From: Usnea hakonensis | Lineage: Eukaryota > Ascomycota > Lecanoromycetes > Lecanorales > Parmeliaceae | DNA length: 13,630 nt | NCBI GenBank assembly: GCA_013423325.1 | Contig: BLJB01000528.1 | Location: 1-13,630, forward strand | Direction of reading: 5' to 3' | Shown: positions 1 to 8,039 of the stretch, one piece after another | Numbering within the stretch: position 1 is the first letter of the stretch | How the letters are laid out: every line of letters starts with the position of its first letter | Position numbers and translations under genes: made by a program | The notes under the pieces: model-generated | The model's database searches: none | What the model was told of the DNA's origin: nothing | What the model saw: the letters and a program-made list of their open reading frames with translations, nothing else

Positions 1-530
1 CTATTCGCGTATATAGTAGTACTAAATATTAATATACTTAGTACGTATATAGAACTAGGGGTTCTTAGCTAGTACTATAGCTCCCTAGTTATCGTAATAG
101 ATAACCACTATCTTAGTAGCTTAGTTACTAGGATTAAGTTAATCTAAGAGACTACGTAGCTATACCGCTTCCTTAGTAGCTTACGTTTAGCCGATATACT
201 CGGCCTTATAGGTTAAAAGTACTATAGTAGGTTATCGCTTAGATAACTAGCTAATTACGGTACTACCTATATCGAAGATATACCCCGAAATAGATTGTCG
301 AGTATCTTGATTACTAGTCTAGTTAGTATTAATATACTCTATTAGAGGTTTAAGTTCCCCCCTAAAGACTAATTAGTAGTTGATAGTTTATCTGAGATAC
401 CGGAAGATCTATTTGACTACTTTCTAGTAAGACTTATTTAGATTAGAGCTATATCGGGATACTACTAAGATAGTATATACGATATCTGGTCTCGTGCCTA
501 GTATTGTATATATTAGTAAGCCGACGGCCG
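1..530 (-). other. Element A RNase H, truncated by window edge
   Basis: Copia RNase H blocks read in the polyprotein frame: SAVGLLIYTILGTRPDIVYT, then VSRYSSNLNKSY, IFRYLR, EYINTN, SISGYIFDIGSTVISWLSKR-like (Trp now a stop), LTYKAEYIG, ATKEAV, LRSLL, YYDNQGAIVL-like (Gln now a stop), and finally RTKYINI and YYYIRE at the edge. The first catalytic Asp (INTN, former IDTD) is Asn, and in TYKAEY the first Glu of the usual CEAEY is Lys, while the second Glu and the YYDN Asp survive. Expected remaining length beyond position 1 is only a few tens of codons. Confidence 0.87.
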
Positions 531-615
531 ACTAGTAAGCCATGCGAGAAGCCTTAGTAGCTTAGAAATCTTCTTTAGTAGCCTAATACTTCTCTATACC
601 TATCGGCGTTGGGGT

Positions 616-1260
616 TCCTTTAGACTCCTATATGCTATACTTAGTGATAAATTTCTAAATATAGCCTACCTGGCCGAGTTATAGGATTCGATTAGCCCGA
701 TCTCTAGTAACGATTATATTGAGGTAGTAATAATACTCGCCTAAATTAGTTATTTTAAAGCGCTCATAGAGCTTATCTTTAATACGCTAAATAGCTCCCT
801 TATCGGGTCCTATAAGTAGGATATCGTCTATATAGATGGCGATAATAGTAGTATCATTATTAAAGACGGAGTAGTTAGCGGTAATAGGCTTAAATCTAAG
901 CTCTATAAGGAATACTACTAGGGTGTTATACTATACCCTAGGGGATTATTTGAGGCCGTATAGCGCCTTTTTCAGTTTATATACCTTACTTTTACTAGAC
1001 TCGAAGCCCGTAGGCTATATGACGTAGATCGTCTCTTCTATATTACTATATAGGAAGGCCGTTTTAATATCTATCTATTCTAATTCCTAATCTAGGGTTA
1101 CCGCTAGGGCGAAGATAGCTTTATAGCTTATAGGCTTTATAACGGAGGCGAAAGTCTTATTAAAATTAATACCTTCGCGTTACTTAAAACCGCGTACTAC
1201 CTAGCGTACTTTATATCTTGCGACCTCTCCTTGAGGCCCTCGCTTGATTTTATAGACCTA
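616..1260 (-). other. Element A reverse transcriptase core
   Basis: This is the best-preserved catalytic domain of the window. From 1260 downwards one reads a Trp-derived stop, VYKIKRGPQGEVARYKVR, then GFK, TFASV, the LAVTLD-x-ELE-x-IDIKTAFL motif, EETIYV, PTGFE, KLKKALYGLK and SPR, the standard copia RT blocks. The catalytic box is IYIDDILL with YIDD at 823-834; both Asp codons follow A or C rather than T and so were not RIP targets. After it come KLYERFKITNLGEYYYYLNI and GYI-x-KFI. Stops occur at former Gln and Trp codons, so it is dead. Confidence 0.92.
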
Positions 1261-1989
1261 TTTACCTCCTAAGGTATATACGTTTAAGGGTAGATCTATA
1301 AGAGTTTATATCCTATTAGTTACTAGGGAGTCTACCTCTTCCTATATAGTAAGCTTCTAGTATATCTTTATATATTCGTCCGCCATTGCCTCTTTATAGC
1401 TTTAAGGTTTATATAGCTCGGGAGCGTTAGCTTTAGCCAGTAGAGAGAGAGGGTCTGGCGTAAGATTATAGTATATCTATAGTATTTTATGCCTTAATAG
1501 CTATTATCCCGAAGGCTAACTATCTATTATCGACCGAATAGTAGGCTTTATACCTAAATACGCCGAGTCCTTAGAGACTATCGAGGGTATAAGAGTACTA
1601 TTACTAAGAGTATTAGGTGATTCTGGCCCTAGTACTATACCTAACGACTCCCCTAAAGCCATACTTAGTAGTGGCGTATCTCCGCTTATAAGTCTCGGAG
1701 GCTATACTCTTATCGGCTACGCGACTAGTACTAACGTAATCGGGATTCTAACTATAGTTATATACTACTTAGTTATAGTAGAGTTAATTACTTCGATAGA
1801 GTCTTTACGTCTTCTCTTACTAATCTCCCCTAGAGACGATATTAAAGGAGTAGTCTCTACGTTATTAATAGCGTTAATACGACGCTTATTACGAGTCTCT
1901 AAGAGACCCGAGTTATTAGCTTATTATACCCCGGAAGGGGTGAGTTCCATTAGGGAGAGCTTAGGTAAAATATTGTTAATCTAATATAC

Positions 1990-2820
1990 GTTAGAGAAGA
2001 CTTCGACTTTACTATTTAATAATAGTATACGATAAAATCGGCTACTTTAGTACCTGACTAGCTTACCTTTATAAGCGCGGTCTTAATACTTTAACTAGCC
2101 TATATTATCTAGATATACTTGATAATAGCCTGTTTGGCCAATAATACGTAAGTGCGATAGGTCTAGAGGATGCCCTATATACGCTTCGTAAGGGGTAATA
2201 TCCCGACCCGAGATAGGCTATATATTCCGAAGATAGTTGGAAGCCCGTACGAATTCAGACTAGAATCTCTGGGGCAACTAGCTTTCTTTAAGTATGGTAC
2301 TGGCTTTTTATTAGATTATCTACCCGAGACGCTCTGATTTGCCGTTTATTTAAGGGTTACTAGGTACGATACCTTCCTAGATAATATCCTTAGTAAGCCG
2401 AAAGGCGTACATTTCGTAATTATTATATTCGGTACCGTAGTCTATACGAAAGCGGGTATATTTGTAGTCCCCGTATTCTACTTAGTTTAGGAATAATTTG
2501 AATGCCGTAAGGACTATAGGCCCTTCTTTATTTAGTAGAAATATAACGATAGACCTAAGAGTCTTATCGTCTAAGAAGGTAATTATCCACCGGTAGCTAT
2601 TATAAGAAGTAGGGAATAAACCCTGAATATTACTATAGATTAGGTCGTTTTCCTAGCGCCCTAGTTCTATATAACGCTTATACGGTTCTACTTTTATATT
2701 GGTAATACTGTATAGTTCGTAGGTATTAGTAGGAGGAGGAATAGTTAGATTTATACTAATACTTATTTTAGTAAGCTTCTTGAGGCTTTAGTAATCTAAA
2801 TAGCTATAGCGGCTATACTA
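1990..2820 (-). other. Element A integrase (HHCC plus DDE core)
   Basis: The N-terminal zinc domain H-x4-H-x26-C-x2-C is visible with all four ligands changed to Tyr: His positions at 2815-2817 and 2800-2802, Cys positions at 2719-2721 and 2710-2712. The catalytic core follows. The first Asp is Asn (2629-2631, in YSNIQGLFP), the second Asp survives (2440-2442, in FRIDYGTEY) and the Glu survives (2332-2334, in NGKSERLG). Spacing between the second and third residues is 35, the canonical D35E of retroviral-type integrases. The C-terminal part reads through ITPYEAYIGHPLDLSHLRI and continues to about 1990. Confidence 0.88.
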
Positions 2821-2939
2821 TATTCGTAAGGTCTCCTTATTAACTTGAGGCTCTAGGTTAGTAGTAAGTAAAGTTATAGTTAAGGGGGACTTATTGTAAG
2901 CGGGGATATCTCTATTAATAACTGCTAGGTATATAGGGG

Positions 2940-3300
2940 CCTCGGTCTACGTATTAAGTATATATAGACGATTACGTTAGTGCCTAAAGATAATATTATA
3001 CTCCCTAATACTAATACTACCTAGTATAAGCGTGACTTTTATACCTTAGTCCTTAAGCTACCCCTAAGAAATTAGGTTGAACTTACTTATAGGTATATAC
3101 TAGACGTTATTAATAACTAGCGTACGTTTACCTTCGAGGCCTTTATATTAAAGGTGAACTCGGCCGACTCCTTTAGCTAGGATATAGCCCGTAATACTAT
3201 TTACTTTAGCTAGTATCGCGAAGGGGGTAAAGGTTTAAAATACTAATCGATCCTATACTATATACTAAGTATAACCGCTATTAATAAACTATAATACTAA
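2940..3300 (-). other. Element A aspartic protease region
   Basis: The protease active-site motif W-x-x-D-S-G-x-T appears at 3291-3268 as stop-F-I-N-S-G-Y-T. The catalytic Asp has become Asn (codon 3282-3280), a change expected from TpG to TpA because the preceding base is T. Downstream residues fit the copia protease fold: GVGRVHL, then LVINNV and YIPISKFNLIS, matching the family pattern of a strand followed by V-x-Y-V/I-P-x-x-x-x-N-L-I-S. The stretch then runs into the integrase zinc domain. Boundaries are approximate. Confidence 0.8.
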
Positions 3301-3539
3301 GAGTATAGCTACCGTAGATACCGAGGAAGTTTATACTATTATCTTCTAGGACGACTAAGACGGCTTAGAGGTAGATAGCTTAGAGGTCCGGCTTTAGAGC
3401 TACTAAGAGTTTATAATAAGATATATAGCTTTAGTTAGTTACTTAGTATAGGCTATAAAGCTAAAAGCTATAAGCTCGATTACTACTACGATAGCCTAGA
3501 TCTTAGTAGCGGGCTTTACCTTATTAGAGGAGTTATTAT

Positions 3540-4509
3540 TATTACCTCTATTATTATTACCTCTACGGCTACCTCGGCTACCGCGTCTATTACGTCTATA
3601 ACTACGACCGCGAGTACTACTATTATTATTGTTCTCCTTCTTTTTTAGATGGGGATAAAGAGAGGTATACTCTAAATCGTTATACTAGTCCTTCTTATAG
3701 TAAGTATAATACTTATAGATCTAGGTATATATATAAGAATTATCTATATAGGCTCCTAGTTAGACCTTAATATTAGTTCCCCTAGTAGCTACTAAAGCTA
3801 TAACGCTCTATATATTATACGTAAACGTACCGTTAACTAGAGCGGCTAGTACTTAAGTCTTAGCTAAGGATATAGAGTTAGTAGGGTTCGTGATCGTATT
3901 TAGGAACCTCGTAATAATATAGTCTAGATCGAACTTATATTCGCTATTATTATCGAAAGCGTTATAGGTTTAGTTATACTATTCGTAGTACGCGTTATAG
4001 ATAGAGCCTAGGCCTAAGTAGAAGTAATAGATTTTCTAGTTCTTATTAAATTAAAGCTTTAAGGATAGGGTATCGAACTCTTCTAGTACCTTAATAAAAT
4101 CGTTAGTATAGGTCTAAGGATTATTATCGTAGCCTATTAGATTAACCGTATCGAGCTTTCTAAAGGTAGAATTAAGGATACTAGAGCCCTAAGGCTTATA
4201 TTTCTTAAGGGTTATCTAGGCCTTTTTAGCGTTAGTTTCGCTTTTGATTATAGAGCGAGGGTTACGCTTATAACGAGACTTAAGTATTATATATATCTTA
4301 TCGTAGACTTATTTCTAGGTTTCGAGCTTCTTAGTAGTTACTCTTATCGGGGCGGTATAGTCTTTCGTAATATAGCGCTATATATCTAGGAGCTTTAGCT
4401 CGTCTTCGAATTACTACTTCTATATTTAGTAGTTAGAGGTACCTTTAAGCTTATTAATATTATTAAGACGGCTTAGGGAGACTGAGATTTTAGTTTCTTC
4501 GGCTAATAT
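3540..4509 (-). other. Element A Gag region with mutated CCHC knuckle and Arg/Gly-rich tail
   Basis: This is the nucleocapsid part of the polyprotein. After the N-terminal domain a zinc knuckle C-x2-C-x4-H-x4-C lies at 3667-3708, but all four ligand positions read Tyr (codons starting at 3708, 3699, 3684 and 3669 on the minus strand). A basic RNA-binding tail follows at about 3540-3660, with repeats of the type RGRSYRRNRRGSRGSRG flanked by runs of Asn. The Cys/His to Tyr changes are TGY or CAY to TAY, exactly the RIP products. Family assignment is firm from motif order; the exact Gag/PR border cannot be placed. Confidence 0.82.
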
Positions 4510-4589
4510 AGCTTTACTTAGAAACCGAATAGATCGACGTTAATATCGGGCGGAATTTATAGTATTAATTTAGGGGTAGATTACCCTAA

Positions 4590-5318
4590 AGAAGGTATTA
4601 AATTAGCGCGCGAGATTAAAGTATACTCGCTATCTATCGTACTATCTAGTATATATATAAGTAATTTAAGCGTATTGGGAAAGTCTCTTTCGGCCCTAAG
4701 GTTAGTACGATCGAGCTTAGAGGTTTATTAATAATAATAGGCTATTATAGTATAATCGAGAGCGATTTAAGGAGAAATTTCATAGTACTTAGATCTAGAT
4801 CTTAGGAAGTATAGTATAATAGAACGTTTCTAAGGAAACTTAGACTTCTTTATAGGCTTTAGAATACTCTTATTTAAATCGCTTTGACTACTTCCTATTT
4901 CTATGTCTTACGGTAAGTCTACCCTTAGCCGTTTAGTATAGATCTTAGTATAGATATTAACTTCCGCTTAGTTATATTTCTCTTTATTATCGCGAGACGA
5001 GACAGGCTTATTTACGTTAATAGTAGGGGTTCTCTTTCTCTTCTCCTTACGATGGCGTACCTTAGCCTATTTGCTCGTAGTATCGGATTATACATTTCCT
5101 AGAGGAGGCTGGGGAGGCTAGGGCTATTAGCCCTAATATTTCTAGGGCTATTAGCCCTGATCTTTACTTACCTCTACTTTTGCCTTAGCCTATAAGGGCT
5201 ACGGAAAAGGTTAGGGCTTCTTCTTCCTATATTTGCCTTTACCTTTGCCTTTCCGCTTAGTCTTTACTCTTGCCTATAGTAGCTAGAATAGCTAGGATAG
5301 CTAGTTTTTAGCCGTTAT
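4590..5318 (-). pseudogene. Possible extra basic ORF upstream of element A gag (unrecognised)
   Basis: In a minus-strand frame different from gag, a protein-like stretch of about 240 codons runs from an ATA (former ATG?) at 5318-5316 to roughly 4590, where it meets the gag start. Its N-terminal part is Lys/Gly-rich (ARVKTKRKGKGKGKYRKKKP). A middle part rich in Pro and former Gln codons follows, then a basic patch (KVRHRKEKRKRTPT) and a less biased C-terminal part (RTNLRAERDFPNTLKLLIYI). All interruptions I saw are TAA or TAG. I do not recognise a family. The stop density is close to that of the confirmed gag, but RIP-saturated non-coding DNA would also be stop-rich, so coding status is uncertain. 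It may be only leader sequence with low-complexity repeats. Confidence 0.3.
5119..5158. repeat. Two direct copies of a 16-bp hyphenated palindrome
   Basis: The motif tagggctattagccct occurs at 5119-5134 and again at 5143-5158. Each copy contains agggct and its reverse complement agccct separated by three bases. The repeat lies inside the Pro/Gln-rich part of the possible ORF upstream of element A's gag, so it may be coding repetition or a leader structure. Confidence 0.75.
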
Positions 5319-5601
5319 TACGAATATTATATAATTAACTTTAGACTGAGTCTAGATACTCGCTACCGTATTTACGGTATTTCGATATATAAATAAGGGT
5401 ATATTCCCCTTTATTTAGCGTATCCTACGTAGGGAAGGCAATCTTCTAGGGGCCGAATAGCTATATAATTGGTTAATTTCGCGCAAGCCTTAGCGATACC
5501 TTAGTACTTAGTAAGCTTCGGTATTAACGGCGTTAAGCCGAGGCTAGGGGTTTCCTAGCTACCGAATTTGCGACGAATCATGACCGTTCAGGCCTAAATA
5601 A

Positions 5602-5616
5602 CTATTTATATATAGG
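5602..5616 (-). promoter_or_regulatory. TATA-like box of element A LTR
   Basis: The minus strand reads cctatatataaatag here, about 270 bases inside the LTR and upstream of the polyprotein. In a window this rich in TA the motif alone is weak; its place in a RIP-poor LTR and the flanking G+C make it credible. Confidence 0.4.
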
Positions 5617-5655
5617 GATTTCCACTTTCAAGAGGTTGTTTAATAAACGATTAGA

Positions 5656-5684
5656 TTACCGCTATAGTACTCTATAGCGGGGTA
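5656..5684. repeat. Inverted repeat within element A LTR
   Basis: ccgctatag (5659-5667) and ctatagcgg (5672-5680) form a perfect 9-bp stem around a four-base loop. The outer ttacc and ggtaa extend the pairing if two G residues bulge. It sits between the CACGTG pair and the TATA-like box. A shorter gggg-cgaa-cccc hairpin is at 5742-5753. Confidence 0.6.
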
Positions 5685-5849
5685 ATTACTATACTGAGAG
5701 TCGCCATAGTTAATATAGTTATAGTGTACTAGAATACTACTGGGGCGAACCCCGGGCTTATAACCTATCAAAATATGGGGTAGGATATATAGTAGTTATA
5801 TTTACTATAGATCTCTATGAAGGAAAGCTTGACTATGTCCCAAGTAGTA

Positions 5850-5872
5850 GTCACGTGACTTCGTCACGTGAC
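5850..5872. promoter_or_regulatory. Tandem GTCACGTGAC palindromes in LTR U3
   Basis: The 10-bp palindrome gtcacgtgac occurs at 5850-5859 and 5863-5872, thirteen bases apart. Each holds CACGTG, the core bound by bHLH transcription factors (CBF1/USF type). Their place just inside the LTR 5' end fits enhancer-like upstream sites. The CpA and TpG steps in both copies escaped RIP. Confidence 0.55.
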
Positions 5873-5885
5873 TCTACTTTCAACA

Positions 5886-6014
5886 TAAACTCCTCTATTA
5901 CTATAAACCTCTAAATAATAAGATATACTTATAGTATAATAATCTCCTTTAGATTTTAATATTATTATTACTATCTCCGTAGACCTTAATACTCTAAAAA
6001 TAAGGGGGCTAGGA
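5886..6014. other. Spacer between elements A and B
   Basis: This 129-base stretch between two head-to-head LTR starts is AT-rich and shows no reading frame or recognisable motif. It could be old host DNA or a remnant of another repeat. Confidence 0.4.
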
Positions 6015-6024
6015 TATTACGGGG

Positions 6025-6051
6025 AGCTAATTTAGTAGAACTAAATTAGCT
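6025..6051. repeat. Perfect 11-bp inverted repeat near element B LTR end
   Basis: agctaatttag (6025-6035) and ctaaattagct (6041-6051) are exact reverse complements around the loop tagaa. It lies about ten bases inside the proposed LTR start. Such subterminal hairpins are common in LTRs, but a function is not shown. Confidence 0.75.
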
Positions 6052-6295
6052 AAGTATTTAAATAATATTAATTCTATCTATAGAATATACTAATACTAAG
6101 TTAATAGCTATATAGTAGTAATTCTATAGTAATAGAAGCTAAAGGTATTTATTTAAGCTATAAATAATAATAATAATAGATCTACTATATTTTATTTATA
6201 TAAAATATTAAGTCGCTACGAAAGTTAATAGTTACCCGATTAATAGATTATTTAGTTAATATTCTCTAGAAGCGAAATTACTAGCTTCTATTAGA

Positions 6296-6303
6296 TATAA
6301 AAG
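6296..6303 (+). promoter_or_regulatory. TATA-like box of element B LTR
   Basis: tataaaag lies about 280 bases into the proposed LTR, the same relative place as in element A's LTR. In such AT-rich DNA chance matches are common, so this is weak. Confidence 0.3.
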
Positions 6304-6369
6304 ATCTCGAAATACTCTCTTAGATAGAAGAATTAATAATTTTAATTAATAATATCTTTTATTATAATA

Positions 6370-6868
6370 AATATTTATATACTTATCCTCCTTTTACCCC
6401 TATTCTAATTTAGGGTATACTAAAACCTTTTTATACTTTTAAGCGGGGTCTTAGATTATAAAGTTTATATTCTAGTTATTAGAGTATTTTTAAAGAAGAT
6501 ATTACTAAGCGTCTTTATATTATTATATTAGAAGTATAAGATTTTTTTAATTTTTTTAGCTCTAGATTATCTTCTTTAGCCTCTTAATAAGACTTTTATA
6601 TTAAATATAATATTATTTAGCGTAATTATTATATTTTTAAACATAATTTTCTACTCTATAATAAGGCGTTAAGTAAGTCTTATTACTATTTAGAAAATAA
6701 GGGACGCGATTATATACTAGTCTATAAGTCCGACTACTTAGTAACTCCTAATTAATTAATTTAAAAGTTATCGCTTAAATCTATTAATAATTAAGATCTT
6801 TATAGTAATACTATATAGCTAGTTATCTTTAACTCTCTCTTTATAAGTACTTAATTACTTTATATTCT
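6370..6868 (+). other. Element B leader, no assigned gene
   Basis: About 500 bases between the proposed LTR and the first Gag-like residues. It is RIP-saturated. I could not find a primer-binding site, and no convincing reading frame was seen. A degraded N-terminal extension of Gag cannot be excluded. Confidence 0.4.
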
Positions 6869-8030
6869 AAAGAATATCTTAGAACTAGATTCTATATTAT
6901 ATTAGAACTAGCTACTAATATTATTATAAGTAAGTTTTATAAGATTCCCCTCTATATTATTAAGTTTAAATTATTTAAAGGTCTTTAGTTTTAGAAGTAT
7001 AAAATATATTAATATCTAATTTTAGTACTTCTTTTTAAATATATTAAATATAAGAATAAGGATTATCTAATAATATTTATATTTATCTCGAAAGGTTCGA
7101 CTATAGAGTAAATAATTACTATAAATATATTAATTACTACTACTAATAACTAGGTAGCTAAATAGGAACTTAATTATAAATTAGTAATTAATATTATTTA
7201 AAATTATCTAGATAATAATATCCTTATAGATATAGAGTATATTATAAATATATATAATCTATAGGAGAAAGTTCTTTTAGATAATAAGTCTAAAGGGTTA
7301 AATATATTTAATAATCTATATTATTAATTATTTAATTTAAATCTCTCCTTATATAAGGATATAGCTAATTTTATAATCTAATTTAAAGATATTTATATTA
7401 AAATAATTAATATATCTCTTTTTCTAAAGTAGGAAACTAATCTTTTTATCTATCTCTTTTATAGTAACTTAAATAAAGTATATAAAGCTTATTTTATTTA
7501 TTATATCTAGATTTATAAATTAATAAATAAAGAATAAATTAAGTCTACTTACTTTTTAGAGTATATTATTAATCGCTTTCTATAAACTCTAGCTAATTTA
7601 TTCTTTAAGGATATCGAGTTAAATTATACTTTTATTATAATTTAGTATAATATTAAAGATTTAGCTTTTTATCCTTATAGTAGTAATTCGGAATAGTTTA
7701 CTATTATAGACCTCTAAAAGAGTACTACTTCTAACCCGAATTTATATATAATTTAAAAACTCGTTAAGTATTATTTATATTATAAGAAGATATACTATAA
7801 TAAAGATAAATATAATTAGTTTATTAATAATATTAAATCTCGAGAAGAAAAGAATAAGGATAAAGATAAATTATTAAGTAGTAACTCTAACTCTAAATCT
7901 TAGAAAAATAAGGAGAAAGATAGAAGAAATAAATACTTTTAATATCTCTTTTAAGATAAAGATCTATATTATATACTATATAGAAAAAGATATAAATCTA
8001 AATAAATAGATATTAAATTATAGATACTTA
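6869..8030 (+). pseudogene. Element B Gag fossil
   Basis: In the frame with codons starting at 6941, Gag-like sequence runs from about 6870 to 8030. Features in order: KIPLYIIKFKLFKG (typical start of the copia Gag fold), NYKLVINII-type helices, a central FKDIYIKIINISLFLK block, then a CCHC knuckle C-x2-C-x4-H-x4-C at 7772-7813 in which all four ligands are Tyr. A charged tail with many Lys, Glu, Asp and Ser follows (SREEKNKDKDKLLSSNSNSK), as usual after the knuckle. Stops are TAA/TAG at former Gln and Trp positions. The true start is unknown. The frame is lost near 8030-8045, where the protease should begin. Confidence 0.75.
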
Positions 8031-8039
8031 TAATATTTA

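Larger units (their letters stand above)
1..4509 (-). pseudogene. Copia Gag-Pol polyprotein fossil (about 1500 codons)
   Basis: The polyprotein would package RNA (Gag), cleave itself (PR), copy the RNA (RT/RH) and integrate the cDNA (IN). Translating downwards from 4509, Gag, CCHC knuckle, protease, integrase, RT and RNase H all fall in one frame: first codon bases at 3708, 3291, 2637, 834 and 3 are all multiples of 3. Gag begins in the style AEETKISVSLSRL, then KLKGTSNY and FEDELKLLDI, the usual copia Gag N-terminus. The start codon is degraded; ATA at 4509-4507 (former ATG) is my guess, with 4560 possible. Dozens of in-frame TAG/TAA replace Gln and Trp, so no protein is made. Despite this, no net frameshift is seen over 4.5 kb. 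The last residues of RNase H are off the window. Confidence 0.9.
1..5885 (-). mobile_element. Element A: Ty1/copia LTR retrotransposon, RIP-mutated, cut by left edge
   Basis: Read on the minus strand, the order is 5' LTR (outer end 5885), about 1 kb of leader, Gag with a CCHC knuckle, aspartic protease, integrase, reverse transcriptase and RNase H. Integrase before RT is the Ty1/copia order. The RNase H end and the 3' LTR lie beyond position 1. Outside the LTR, CpA and TpG are rare, and nonsense codons are TAA or TAG in the parts I translated. G+C remains fairly high (27 of 60 in 1201-1260), so this copy seems younger or less mutated than element B. The 5 bases outside the LTR, taaac at 5886-5890, would be one copy of any target-site duplication. 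Confidence 0.88.
5570..5885 (-). repeat. Element A 5' LTR (outer end at 5885, inner end uncertain)
   Basis: On the minus strand the sequence starts TGTTGAAAG at 5885, a typical LTR terminus. It carries a pair of GTCACGTGAC palindromes, a hairpin and a TATA-like box about 270 bases in. CpA and TpG dinucleotides are common here, unlike in the rest of the window. The inner LTR end cannot be set because the partner LTR is outside the window and I recognise no primer-binding site; 5570 marks only the end of the RIP-poor stretch. The true LTR may extend further. Confidence 0.6.
6015..6369 (+). repeat. Probable 5' LTR of element B
   Basis: Boundaries are tentative. The left end tattacgggg resembles a RIP-altered TGTTAC terminus, and ataata near 6369 could be an altered ATAACA end. 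Within it are a perfect 27-bp hairpin near the left end, a smaller inverted repeat tagaagc/gcttcta around 6268-6291, and a TATA-like tataaaag at 6296-6303. No second LTR is in the window to confirm the ends. Confidence 0.4.

Noticed and set aside
5201..5260. Pyrimidine-rich tract with ttgccttt-like repeats as a polypyrimidine regulatory element
   Set aside because: On the other strand it reads as Lys/Gly codons of the possible upstream ORF; I see no independent support for regulation.
4590..5570. Primer-binding site next to the element A LTR
   Set aside because: I looked for tRNA-complementary sequence, including altered forms of the initiator-Met type, and found no convincing match; RIP may have erased it.
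6160..6180. Short AT-rich microsatellites such as runs of taa repeats
   Set aside because: TpA-rich tracts are expected by-products of RIP and none is long enough to list as a separate repeat.
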